Made by a program: the position numbers and the translations under genes | Shown: positions 34,636 through 45,720 of the stretch, one piece after another | Numbering within the stretch: the first letter of the stretch is position 1 | Layout of the letters: each line of letters begins with the position of its first letter | Source of the DNA: Branchipolynoe longqiensis | Lineage: Eukaryota; Annelida; Polychaeta; Phyllodocida; Polynoidae | Length of the DNA stretch: 64,000 nt | Assembly (NCBI GenBank): GCA_030323885.1 | Contig: CM059187.1 | Location: forward strand, 123,825,165 to 123,889,164 | Direction of reading: 5' to 3' | The notes under the pieces: generated by a model | The model's database searches: none | The model's input: the letters and a program-made list of their open reading frames with translations, nothing else | Told to the model about the DNA's origin: nothing

Positions 34636-34985
34636 GAACATTCATGAGTTGTTCCGAGTAGCTCCGAGCGGCTCGGAGCAGCTCCGAGTAGGTCATAGCC
34701 TCTGCGAGTTTGCTAACAGATCTGGCGATCTCTGAGAATGTCTAAGCCTCTCGGAATAGTTGTAAGTAGTTCTGACCAGTTCTGGGCATGTCTAAGCCGA
34801 TCTGAGCATTCATGAGCTGTTCCGAGCAGCTCCGAGCACGTCAACGCATTTGATAATTTGTAGCAGATCTGGCCAGCTCTGAGCATGAATAGTTGTAAGT
34901 AGATCTTAGCAGTTCTGGGCCTACCTAAGTCGATCTGAGCAGTTCCGAGCAGCTCTGAGCAACTTTGAGCAACCTGCACAGCTCG
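34636..34985 (+). repeat. Degenerate CTGAGCA/CCGAGCA tandem array
   Basis: Ten-base units such as GAGCAGCTCC and GAGCAGTTCT occur in two larger similar blocks: ATTCATGAG.TGTTCCGAG at 34641 and 34808, and GTTGTAAGTAG at 34759 and 34890. Similar in style to the array at 6945-7212. Confidence 0.8.
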
Positions 34986-36130
34986 CGGTGGGGAAGAGTT
35001 GTGGGTATGGCAGTTATTCCAGGCCCCCTGAGCAGAGAGAAAGTAGGCCTCTCATTTATAAGATGCAAGGGATCGGCCGAAGTTGATTTGAAGGGTTCAG
35101 TCGCAAAAAAAAACGATGAATCGTTGTTTTCTGTCAAATAGAACTTATTGTTGTACTTTCCATGAAGCCTACTGATTGTTATACTGAGTAGGACATTATA
35201 TGGGGGATGTGAGAACTTCTGTGAAAAAAATGCATTTGATTTTCGAAATGACGGCAGCTTCAGCTCAAACATGGTAGTCATGGTTTCATCTCGGCTCGGA
35301 AGACATTTGTCAGGTTTTGCACCTGAATGGACCCTTCATTTGCTCAATTGTTATGACTTAGCAATTTAAATATGGGAAGTAATGTCCTTCTGTCCAAGGA
35401 GCCCAGCTCTTCGAGACAATGCCAGTTTACATAAGAAATCAATCAAACTCCAGTGTACAATCATTCAAAAGGCAGGTTTACAAGGTGTTAACAATAATAC
35501 CAGATGAATCACAGATTCCAGGATACACCCAGCTAATGCCAGCAGATTAAAACTCATTACTGCGCATGACAAAACTGAACAGAGCATCGTCACCACATGT
35601 GGTCGGTCGGCCCTGATTGTGAAGTGTCTTGACTTGGCCTGCGCGTACAGCTCAAACCCTCAAAATCTAATCTAAAACCATGGGTCAAAAGGATAACGAC
35701 GACAATGTTTCAGTATCATGCTATTTAAAGCAGCTGTAAGCATTCCTTTCTTTCTCCATTCGATTGCCTGTAAGAAATCCCAGCGAGAAGGACTTTGATC
35801 TCAAGTCCCCTGAAGCCCCCCTCTGCCTCCTCTCCACCCTCACTCTTGCCACGCCCACTGCCCTCCCTTCTTCCTCCCTCTGTACCTTCTCCATCAAAGA
35901 CTACGTTTCTGGCTGTCACCAATGGACAATCCCAGGACCCTGTAGATTTGTCGATGGCTGTTTCTAGGAACACTGCAACACACAGCAACCAAAGAAACCT
36001 TACACCGCTATAGCACTAACAGAACACTCTGTTTATTGAACATCGGAGATTACTTTAATTTAAATCAATTCAAGTGAATTGCGAGGGCGCGAGAGTTTCT
36101 GATTTGTATCTTGTCTGCAGGATTTGTATG
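34986..36130. other. Unannotated stretch
   Basis: No gene recognised. The overlapping frames at 35725-36013 are Pro/Ser-rich low complexity (+) or Gly/Glu-rich (-). Confidence 0.5.
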
Positions 36131-36390
36131 GGGCCCCGAAAGTCTTGAACTTCATTTGCTCCATTTCAAGGCCTTGAAAAGCTTTGAATTTAATCTGTTT
36201 TGGGTAATTAATCCTGAAAAGTCTTGAATTCCATTAAACTGTCCCCACTGATCTAAATTAATCCAAAATTGGTGTTCCGAATGATGATTTTGGACTAAGT
36301 CCAAATGAAAATAGTCTTGAATTCCTATCAAAAACAGCCTTGAAAAGCGTTGAATTCCATATCTTCACATGTGTACAGACACTGTGTCTG
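36131..36390 (+). repeat. Dispersed repeat Y, longer copy
   Basis: The right part (36228-36388) matches 21158-21318. The left part has internal CTTGAATT-type repeats (GTCTTGAAC, CCTTGAAAAGC, AGTCTTGAATTCC). Confidence 0.75.
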
Positions 36391-36609
36391 CATAGAAGCA
36401 CACTCGGCAACCTGTTAGCCAGCAGTCCAGTTCATAGTTGTGGGAACAATGGGTGAGAGGTCCACTTACCCACTATTCCTTGGCTCACTCCTCAACCATG
36501 CCCTCACTTTTCCCACCCTGAAAGCATTGAATAGGCGTTATCGGTGCCCACCCGTGGGAACATATAGAGGCTTATCTGTTATCAATATCATCCAGAGGCT
36601 ATTATTGGG

Positions 36610-37030
36610 TTCATAACGGACTCCCTCCACCACCAACACCTCCACCCCACCTCCACCCCCACCCCCACCCCCACCCCCACCGAAGACAACAGTTTCTAAT
36701 TCTCACCCCCTCACCCCACCACTCCCCAACAAAGCAATATAGTTTCAATCTCTCACCCCTACCTCCACCCCGCCCCCACAAAACAACACTTTCTTGTTCT
36801 CACTCATGTCTCACCTCCACCCCCACCCACCCCAACAAAGCAATATGGTTTCAATCCCTCACCCCTACCTTCATCCCACCCCGACCAAACAACAGAAGTT
36901 CCCCCCCCCCCCCACACACACATCCCTACCTCATTCGAACCCCACCTACACGTCTTACTCTATCAAATAAATTCCAGCAACCCCAACACCCCCACCCAAC
37001 CCACACACACCCAGTCTCCGTCCCTCCTTG
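36610..37030 (+). repeat. C-rich CCACCCCCAC tract
   Basis: Long imperfect polypyrimidine/CCA tract including a C run at 36900-36913. The complement is strongly G-rich. Confidence 0.85.
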
Positions 37031-37375
37031 TCCTGCCACTACCTGATAATTCAACCACCAGCAGTCACCCCAAGTATCTGGCCCAGTTTGACCTCTAACC
37101 TCTGGCCTTTGACCCCTTGACCATTGGAGTGACCTGCGATGGTTAGTTAAGGAACGGGGCGGCGTGTGCGTGTGTGATAAGGGTGCATCATGGGGTGTTG
37201 GATGTGCCGCACCCCATTACTACCTCCTCGGGGAGGCGGTGGGAGGGCGGGAGTAGGTGTAAGGGGGTGTGGGTGTGGGCGTGGGTGGTGGCGGGGCTTT
37301 CACATATTTTGGGGGTTTTACTGTTGAGTCTATTGTCCTGTCGTAAGGAAAACATAGGAAGATATGGTTCTGTCA
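37031..37375. other. Unannotated stretch
   Basis: GT/GGGTGTG-rich patch at 37235-37285. No gene. Confidence 0.45.
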
Positions 37376-37696
37376 TATACCGTATATGTCCCAATAGAAG
37401 CATGCTACCTAATAGAAGCACACACCCCATTTCAAGATTGAAAGCACACACAAATTTATGATCATATTGAGACTGAATGCATATAAAATAAGACACTCAT
37501 ACTTTATTTCAGAGGCACGACAAATACAAATTAAATTTATGATCATATTGAGACGGAATGCACATAAAATAAGACAATCCCAATTTATTTCTGAGGCATG
37601 ACAAAAACAAATCCATGAAATTCTTTAACTTTGAATAGACGCACATCCATGTGTCTGCACTCGCGCAGTGCACGTCTATTGGGACATATGCAGTAT
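37376..37696. mobile_element. MITE-C, short TIR element (~320 bp)
   Basis: Left end ATACCGTATATGTCCCAATA and the reverse complement of the right end, ATACTGCATATGTCCCAATA, form a TIR of about 24 bp. Two internal direct repeats (ATTTATGATCATATTGAGAC) lie at about 37456 and 37534. Terminal TA is compatible with a TA target. Confidence 0.8.
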
Positions 37697-38028
37697 CCAA
37701 TTATTCAGAAAATACAGCGAGGCATGCAGTGTAGACGGTAGAGGGGGGTTGGATTGAATAGCAGGAACAGTTACCCCTACTGCTTGGTGAATTGCAAAAA
37801 TAACATTCTGGAAAGGAATTGAATTATAAAGTCTGATGCATCAATTATTCATTAATCCGACTGTCTTTAAGTCATAACAAATTCACATGTTTTATTTATG
37901 TGACAATGCTCACCGTAGCGAAAGTACACATATCTTGCTACATTAAATCAACTCGAGCACAGAGCGCGGGCGGTTGGAGTTAGCATAGCAATCAACATTG
38001 ATTTGACGTGAAATGTAAATCTATATAA
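37697..38028. other. Unannotated stretch
   Basis: No recognisable feature. Confidence 0.45.
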
Positions 38029-38365
38029 TTGAAAGTTGCCTAGTCCGATAAGACTATAATATTTTTTTAAACCAAATCAATTACTTAATTTTCGAAACCA
38101 AAGCAATTACTTAGATGTAATTCTACATATCCAACTTAGAAACATGTCCACTTATTAAGCATGTGTGGCTCCATAAAAGGGTTATACCAAGTCAATTTAG
38201 TATAAATTGTTATTGCTTAAAGTTACCTTATTGTGTCATACTTTTTTTGTGCACTCCAAAATTACATTAGCATATTTTTCATTTGATTAAATCTCCAAAG
38301 CTACCATTTAAAATAAAAGTCAGATCAGGCAAAAGTAAGATTGATTATAATCTAGGAGTAGAAGG
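38029..38365 (+). mobile_element. TTAA-MITE, diverged, right end lost
   Basis: GAAAGTTGCCTAGTCCGATA, then CAATTACTTAGATGTAATTC, CATATCCAACTTAG and TTTAAAATAAAAGTCAGATC follow family order. No right terminus. Confidence 0.7.
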
Positions 38366-38550
38366 TTAGATGAGTAAGGCACATGAATCTAGTGCGTTGC
38401 AAGCAATTGGAAGGTGTGTGTGTGGGGGGGGGGGGTACTCGGAGGTGCTAGGGGTGTAAGGTGGGCTGGAGGAGATGGAATGGTTCTTTGGAGCGCGACA
38501 TTTGTCACGTGGGTGGAATAGGGATGCTGATTGGCTCATTAGGTGCTATG

Positions 38551-38817
38551 CTTCAAGTTACATGCTCCGATGAAGCATTATATCTTTATTTTGCATAACC
38601 TCAGCACTTACCTACATTTAATCCTATAACTCTAGTATTAACTAATAATCTGGTACAGAATAGACGGAATAATTCGTGAATGTATTTGACCAGAACAACT
38701 ACTTTAGGAAAGCCCTAAATCAGGGATGTTGCTCCAAAACTAGGCTAATTTCATGGTTTGTCATTAGCTTTTCACTGATACCAAGAAAACCCAAACCATC
38801 GGATTATTGAACTTTAA
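38551..38817 (+). mobile_element. TTAA-MITE, short diverged copy
   Basis: Left ACATGCTCCGATGAAGCAT, right CATCGGATTATTGAACTTTAA (21 bp, split by decay). It shares its final TTAA (38814-38817) with the next copy. Confidence 0.65.
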
Positions 38818-39654
38818 AGATGCATAGTCTGATGAAAACATCAAATTTTCAAAACCAAAACAGTGATATATATTTGATTCCACATACAGTGTAACCCTGT
38901 TAAACGAAACTTGAAGGGACCCTAGAAATTTGTTTGGATTAACCGATCATTGGTTTAACCCAGCTTTGACTTTGACTTTGAGTAAGCGTGTATTGCACAT
39001 GCAATATACAATGTATGTGGACACTTTGATTATAGTTTGTTCATGTATGTACAGTATAACCCAGTTAAACCAAGCTCTGTTAAACAAAACGATCGGTTAA
39101 TCCAAACTTTTTTCAGCGGCCCAGCAAAATACTACCAATCATCATTTTAAAAAGTAAGTGGGGTCTCAGATGACCTTATAACCACATGAAAGTTTGGTTT
39201 AACCATACTGGAGTGGCCTGAGGTCTGACAATTTTGTTTGGATTAACTGATAATTTGGATTAACCGACTTTTTTATATGATAAATGGTAGTGTTTTGCTG
39301 GGCCGCCGAAAAAAGTTTGGATTAACCGATCGTTTGGTTTAACCAAGCTTGGTTTAACGGGGTTATACTGTATCTCAATTAGACACTGGTGCACTTATCA
39401 AACATTTGTCACCACATAGAATGGAATACCAAGCCAATTTAATAGAACCCGTTTCTGCAGAAGCCTATGATGTCAGAGCTTTGGCATGCTTGCCATATTC
39501 AATTTGACATGTTTGCCCTTCAAATATCTCAAAAGTTGGCCGTTTAACATCGACGTTCCTTCAAACTAAACAAAGGTGGATTATAATGATCAACCTAATA
39601 TTTGTAATTCAGAAAATGACAGAAACTCCAAACCATGGGACTGTGCACCTTTAA
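38814..39654 (+). mobile_element. TTAA-MITE interrupted by MITE-B
   Basis: Left end TTAAAGATGCATAGTCTGAT, right end GGGACTGTGCACCTTTAA. A 488-bp MITE-B composite (38885-39372) interrupts it at a TA. Its central palindrome is diverged (CTTTGGCATGCTTGCCATA). Confidence 0.85.
38885..39372. mobile_element. MITE-B composite, second copy
   Basis: Starts TACAGTGTAACCCTGTTAAA, inner terminus TACAGTATAACCCAGTTAAA at about 39050, ends GGGGTTATACTGTA. Same three-ended structure as 16980-17488, about 90% similar by eye. Nested in a TTAA-MITE. Confidence 0.85.
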
Positions 39655-39919
39655 TAGTCGCAACATAAAAGTCACCAGCCGACTTAGTCGATGACTACCT
39701 CTTTGTTTTACTCTCAAAGCAAGTGCCTTCTGAGATCCTACGCTGAGCAACTAAATGTCATATGCATATATATGTATCGCAGGACAGTTGCATCCGTCAA
39801 CCTGTGTAGTCCAACTCACCACAAAATGGCAGTCGTCCTGTTTGAATTCCGCTCTCAATATGAATTATGATGTCCCACATAGTAGTAGGCGGCTTGCTTT
39901 CTGTGTGGCAGGTCATAGG

Positions 39920-40476
39920 TTAAAGTTGCATAGTTAAATGAAAGCATCACATTTTCAAAACTAAAACGGTGACCTAGATTTGATCCTACTTATCCAACTT
40001 AGATACTGGTGCATTTATCAAGTATTTCATTAAGTTGACTTAATTTGCCTTCTATAGAAGGAGTGCATGTGACGTCATTACGGGCTGCCATCTTGGATTA
40101 TGAGTACATTCCTTAGCCATGTTGTGAATGCATGTAGATGCAGTAAAACAGAGTTTTCTTGTGTTATGGGAGGTTCTGGGCAGTTGACATCCAATGTGTT
40201 TACTTACGGCACTTTAGAAACTAATTCTGAGACCAAACTGCTCAAAACAGTGACAAATAAATCAATAAATCAGTAAATAAGCACAGTGTAGGCAGTTGCA
40301 AGACTTCTGTATGTCATCCAATATGGCCACCGAAAGTTGCCTCGTAACGTCATTACATTCCCCTCTATTCAACAATAAATGTTTAATAAGTGCACCAGCT
40401 CGATATGTATGATCAAATGTAGGCAATTACTTTAGCTTAGAGATTTTCATTGTTTCATCGGATTCTGCAACTTTAA
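39920..40476 (+). mobile_element. TTAA-MITE, long variant (557 bp)
   Basis: Left end TTAAAGTTGCATAGTTAAAT, right end ATCGGATTCTGCAACTTTAA. The middle (about 40030-40390) differs from the standard family and includes ATAAATCAATAAATCAGTAA. The right arm is a second left-type arm in reverse, giving a longer inverted-repeat structure. Confidence 0.75.
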
Positions 40477-40860
40477 ACTCATGTACATTAATTATCAGCA
40501 TTTCTAAGAGGATTATCATATTAAATTCCCCTACAATGCCCTACATCATAAGCTAGAGAAATCGGTTCTGGTCATTTGGGAATAAAGCCCTGGTCATTCG
40601 TTAGTTTAATAATAAAATATCAAAGATTGTAAAAAAAAGAAAAGAAGTTATTCCCGTTTTCACCCAGAGCAAACAACAAAGAAAAGATTGCAATGAATGT
40701 GGAGAGTAATTTCCTCCCAATTCTATCAAATTCCACAGCAATGAAGGCCTACCTATATAAACAGACCCTCTACTTGGTGGGTATTGGCTGACATATATAT
40801 ATATATAACCATAACCACCCTGGCTCGATGAGTTCCCCCCTGTGTTGCATATTACCCAGT
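40477..40860. other. Unannotated stretch
   Basis: (TA) run at 40794-40806; no gene. Confidence 0.45.
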
Positions 40861-41330
40861 TCTAACAGTATCAGGTGCCCCCAGCGGGAGACCTCCCTTC
40901 AACCCCCCCTCCAACCCCCCCCCCCCCCCCCCCAGAAACAGAGCCCAGCCGATAAGCACCACAACCTGAAGAATCCCCCCCCCCGCCTCCCCTCCCCCTC
41001 CCCTCCCCTGCCGCCCCGACGCCCTATATCCCCGCCTCCCCTCCCCCTCCCCTCCCCTGCCGCCCCGATGCCCTATATCCCCGACCCCTACCTCCGCCCC
41101 TTCTTCCCCATCCCCGGTGTCCTACACACCCCCCCTCTCCGCACTCCCCTCCCCTCTCCACTTCCCCATCCCCGGACCAGCGGGAAATTGGCGCTTGGTG
41201 CACCCAGCTCCAAGCTCACAACCATAACGGCCCCCCCTTCTCCCCCCCCCCCTCCCAACACATCCCCACTCCCACCTCACCCCCTGCGCTCACCCGTCGG
41301 CAGCTTAGGCGCCGTTTACCCCACTGAAGT
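40861..41330 (+). repeat. C-rich low-complexity region with 50-bp duplication
   Basis: C runs at 40914-40934 and elsewhere. An exact-looking 50-bp duplication (CCGCCTCCCCTCCCCCTCCC to GCCCTATATCC) occupies about 40984-41082. The 176-codon Pro-rich frame is compositional. Confidence 0.85.
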
Positions 41331-41764
41331 AGTAATACAGAGAGGGGCTAATTGGTGACTGGGCCAGACTGAAAGAGTCCATCTATTAGTCAAAGGCCCG
41401 CCACCCCGCCTCCCGATTCCCGCCTACTGCCTGCCGCCTCCCGCCTCCAACCCATCGCGCCTCCCTCCCCCCATCGTAACCCGCCTCAACAGCTGGCTTT
41501 TGTTGGAGCCGGATAAATCACTCACGCTGAGACCCGGCAGGAGGTCGGCGCCCCCGTCCGTTGTACCGACGGGAGAACCGCGGCTGGTGCCCGGGCGGCA
41601 CTCGGGCGGCGCCCAGCCTGCGCGCAGCCGGCACATACCCTACGTTCCCGCCGTTCTATATGTGTGTCGGCTTCCTTTCCGCAACCACCACTGCTGGCTG
41701 TGTGATACGCTGTAGAGTCACGACTCCAACGTGTACAAAGCACATTTTGGGTTCATGTCGCTTC
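41331..41764. other. GC-rich unannotated stretch
   Basis: CpG-containing GC-rich sequence (41395-41650) with several overlapping open frames on both strands and no recognisable domain. A promoter or CpG-rich element cannot be excluded. Confidence 0.4.
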
Positions 41765-42115
41765 CCTGAGTGGCTTCTACGGATGCCTCCTCTGAGTGGC
41801 TTCTTGAGTGGCTTCCCCGGATGCCTTCTCTGAGTGGCTTCCCGAGTGGCTTCCCAGGATGCTTCTCTGAGTGACTTCCACAAATGGCTTCCCCGGATGC
41901 CTTCCCGAGTGGCTTCCCCGAGTGGTCCTGCCGAGTGGCTTCACCGAGTGGCTTCCCCGAGTGGCTTCCCCGAGTGGCTCCCAGATTGGCTTCACCGGAT
42001 GCCTTCCCCAGAGGCTTCTCCAAGTGGCTGCCCCAAGTGGCTTCCCGAGTGGCTTCCCTGGATGCCTTCCCCCAAGCTGGCTGGCTTCTCCAAGTGGCTT
42101 CCCGACTGGCGTCCC
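41765..42115 (+). repeat. 12-bp tandem array, GAGTGGCTTCCC unit
   Basis: About 28 units of GAGTGGCTTCCC with CCGGATGCCTTC variants. The 12-bp unit has no stop in five of six frames, so long Ser/Pro/Gly/Trp-rich or Lys/Gly/Ser-rich frames run through on both strands. Confidence 0.9.
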
Positions 42116-43234
42116 CTGCCAGGATCATGTTGGGATTATGACAGTTGCGGGCGTAATCCATGTGGATCCTCTACCCTCCTCCCCTCCCCTCTTTTACCCG
42201 TGCCTCACACCGCCACGAGCTCACCGGACCCCGGTCCGCCTTAGGCCGGCATGTGGCCTTGTCTCACCAGTCGGTGGCTTACTGCATATTAAAAGCTGTG
42301 CGCCACAACGTGGTTTCTGCCTTGCAGTCATGGTGGGAAGGATCAGTCAGTGCCTCTGTGGGCTTGCCTACCTGCCTCTGCCATTCCCATGAAACCAGCG
42401 CTTTCAGAGTATTTAGTAAGTAGGATGTCCATTCCCATGGTTCAACGAGGGGCACCGAGTCCATTCATAGTCCACCATCCACCGCCATGAGCAGTTCACC
42501 AATGGCTCACACGCCACTCTGATGGACAAACAAGGCACTGATGCTGCTGTGGCTGCTGCTGCATGTTAGCATCCTTTACTTTAATGACCTTCCCACCTGT
42601 ACTGGGTTGTAGCACCAATCCACCATCTTAAACTCCCTTCCCTCTGTCAAAAGAAAAAGAAGAAATTTAGGAACAAAAAAAAGTAAACTACAAGCCCCAT
42701 TCCCCACTCACTCATCCTCTTTTGCCAGACACCTAATCCTAAAATCCATATAAATTCACACACATTTATTTATTTGCATATCAATGCAGCGAAATAAATG
42801 TAATGAAAAATGTACTGAAGCCATAGCTCTAAGTTGTAGGCAGCTAGCAAAGGACCCTCCATAAAAAGATAGCTATTAGTCCACTTCCAGTCACACAGAT
42901 TTTGAAGTACCAATCCAGTGATGCCTATATAGAAAATCTCAATATACCACTAGTGTTTTTGAAATTAGCAGAAATGATTGGTGGACTGTTAGTGAATCGG
43001 AGCTCATGGCCTGCCTATGGCCTCCTCCAGGGAGTAATCCCGTAAATTAACCCGTACCGACGGCATGTTAATGGACCCTACCTCCAGGAGGAGCTGGTTT
43101 CAACAGCACTCCTCGTGCACTATTTCACTGAAGTAAACTATTGCACTTTAACTACTCAGCACAAAACTGTCATTTCGGTTCAGCCAAGCTACTTTCTTTC
43201 ATGTGAGAAAATATGATGCCCAATTCTTATCAAG
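42116..43234. other. Unannotated stretch
   Basis: No domain-bearing frame, RNA gene or repeat family recognised. Confidence 0.5.
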
Positions 43235-43570
43235 TTAAAGCTACATAACCTGATGATTTTCGAGGTTTTGCAACGTATTAAGTTAATCATTATATTCCAC
43301 TTTACTTTCATTTGAAGTAATTTGTTATTTTAAAGGGTTGCATTTGGAGATATTTATAGTGAAAACATGTTAAACAATAATATTGGTGAACAGATCAAAA
43401 TGTTGGACATAGGCTTTGTTTTCCCATTTTCATGAATATCACTCTAGCAGAGAAGCATCAATCTGCGAGTGTTGTTTAATGAGAACACCAGTGTCTAAGT
43501 AAGATTTGAGCGATTACATCAAGGTGGGTGTTTGACAAATTCATGCTTTCATCATCGTAGTTATACTATA
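43235..43570 (-). mobile_element. TTAA-MITE, diverged, reverse
   Basis: TTAAAGCTACATAACCTGAT at the left, then ACACCAGTGTCTAAGTAAGA and CATGCTTTCATCATCGTAGT at the right, follow the reverse-oriented family order. Confidence 0.6.
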
Positions 43571-43659
43571 GATATATATAGACAGGGATAGAGCCAAGTT
43601 CATTTCTCACCCACGGCGGCGCCACCTGCGTATTAGAATTATCACCTATTAATCTCACC

Positions 43660-43850
43660 GCTGATCGGATATATATATATATATACTTATATATATATAC
43701 ATATATATATGATTAAATTATGTTATGTAATATATGTATATATAGGCAAATATATATATATATATATATATATGTCTTATGATATATGCACATATATGTA
43801 TAGATATACTATACAACATACATATATATGCATACATATATTATATATGG
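43660..43850. repeat. TA/TATG-rich tract
   Basis: Multiple short (TA)n runs, longest at 43748-43772. Confidence 0.9.
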
Positions 43851-44956
43851 CCCCAATAGACGATGTGTACTTTTTTTGTGCTGGGGGGGTGGTTAAACAA
43901 ACATATCTTATATAACACAATCCATGCATTTATCTACAAATTCTAGATTGATTTAATTGAAAGCTCGAATTTCGAGAACAAAGTGATGGTCCTGGCAAAG
44001 CCGAACTGTCCAATCGGCCTGGAACGGGGCGCGTATAGGGTTTTAAAGGCATACATGGAATGGCAAGCTGTGTAAGTAAGTGTCCAGCCGTGTGCATCTC
44101 TCCTCTGCCTCGACTGGTCTCCTGGCCCACCGATTGGTATCCAGCGTGTGTGGCTGACAAGTCACAGCCCAGCGTTATCTATGTACTGGACCTTTTACTG
44201 GTCCCTAACCGAGCAGACATCACCCGATCCAATAGACTTCCGGTTGTGTTGCTGTTTAAAGCTTTTAAGCAGATGAAATGGCTTAGGCCGGCTGGACAGT
44301 TTGTTGAAGTGTTAATTGAGTTGTTGTTACTCTGTGCCGGTGTTTAGACTGGTTCCATCCCTTCCTCCTCCCCCCACCCCGCCTCACCCCTCTGCCCTCA
44401 GGAAGGAGGAGGGGTTGGGATGGAGAAAAGGCACTATCTCTCTGTATCCCTCCCTCCCATACGCAGGCTGAGTGGAGGGTTATATTTATAATTACAGAGA
44501 AGAGAAATTGTGAGGAATTTTTTATTTTCTTTTGTGTTATCTTATAAACCTAATGAACTGCCATGTATCTATCTTTGTATTTTAAACTGGTCGGATTGCA
44601 TTGCGCTCGCGAACTGCCTCGATTAGACCATCAAATGGCTTGAATCGAACATTAATTTCCGAGTAGACTACTTTAAAACTAGACAGACTTGACACTCCAC
44701 CTTAAAATGACTGAGAGGAATAATTCCATAAAGATGAAAGATCTCCACGTTAATATTGCTGATTTCTGCAATTTCTCACGTTAAAGTGAAATTACCCCCT
44801 CATTCCATATGAATATGACACTTAGCATTGCTAGAGAATTGTGGGCAATTTATCGACCTGCGCCTCCTTTTTGTATTGCCTTTCATTATTGTTACTTTCA
44901 CTTTTTTTTCTTCGTTTTGTATGATCAGAAAACACTTTTATCTAGATTCTGTCCTT
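43851..44956. other. Unannotated stretch
   Basis: 43853-43893 repeats the flank at 21530-21557 (CCAATAGACGATG to TTTGTGCTGGGGG). Other sequence, including the 95-codon frame 44060-44347, shows no recognisable domain. Confidence 0.45.
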
Positions 44957-45716
44957 TTAAAGCTGCATAATCCGATGAAGGCACCATATTTCTAAACCCA
45001 AAGCACTCAAATAGATTTGATAATACAAACCATTAAGACTCTGTCACACATCACCAGATTCGGGAAACGGAAAGAACCCAAACAAAGTCCATTGATATCC
45101 GGCAAAGTCTGGTTTGTGGCCGTTGCATATCTGTTGTATATCCATTAATATCCGTTGACATCCGTCGATATCTGGCCCGATCCGTTACAGGTTTTGAGCA
45201 TGCACAAAACTTGGAATGGATGCCGCCAGATTGACATCAACGGTTCTTGTCCGGTTTGAGTTTGTTTAGTCTGCTTATCATCCTTTGGTTATCCGTTCAT
45301 GTATGTTTCATGTCTGTTTCATGTCCGTTCGTTTGGCGGCCTTTGACCTGATATCGCAACATTTTGACACATTTTAATACATTTTGATACTTATCACACC
45401 CAAACACCATTGGACTAAAAAATTCTGTCCGTTGCTCAATCCGGCGAGGTGTGACCGGCACTTTAAACATGTACTGTAATTTGGTGTCCCTGTGTTGTAC
45501 TGCCATTCGGTAAGAGTTGTAAACACAACATAAATCCATCATTTTGGTGTGCACAGCAAAATTAATTTGCCACGTTCTCATATCCCCCAAAGTTAGCCCT
45601 TTAAAATAAAAGTTACTTCAATCTAAGTAAAAACTAAAGTAAATAATAAAGATCAACGTAATATATTTCTCTAAGGAAAAAATATAGAAACTCAAACTCA
45701 TCGGACTAACTTCAAT
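44957..45716 (+). mobile_element. TTAA-MITE interrupted by a TIR element
   Basis: Left end TTAAAGCTGCATAATCCGAT. Right arm TAAAATAAAAGTTACTTCAA and CTCATCGGACTAACTTCAA, with the last TTAA mutated. The interior holds the element at 45033-45466. Confidence 0.75.
45033..45466. mobile_element. TIR element with internal ATCCGTTGATATC-type tandem units
   Basis: Left TTAAGACTCTGTCACACATC and the reverse complement of the right end, TTAAAGTGCCGGTCACACCT, share a diverged TIR of about 38 bp, continuing CCNGATT then AACGG. The interior has short repeats of ATATCCGTTG or ATGTCCGTT. Same architecture as 15609-16337. Confidence 0.65.
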
Positions 45717-45720
45717 GGCA

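Noticed and set aside
40828..41358. 176-codon Pro/Ser-rich frame as a proline-rich protein
   Set aside because: Composition is that of a C-rich tract with a 50-bp duplication; no signal peptide, domain or splice context.
44060..44347. 95-codon frame with a hydrophobic C-terminus
   Set aside because: No domain, no splice or promoter context, and ordinary length for chance.
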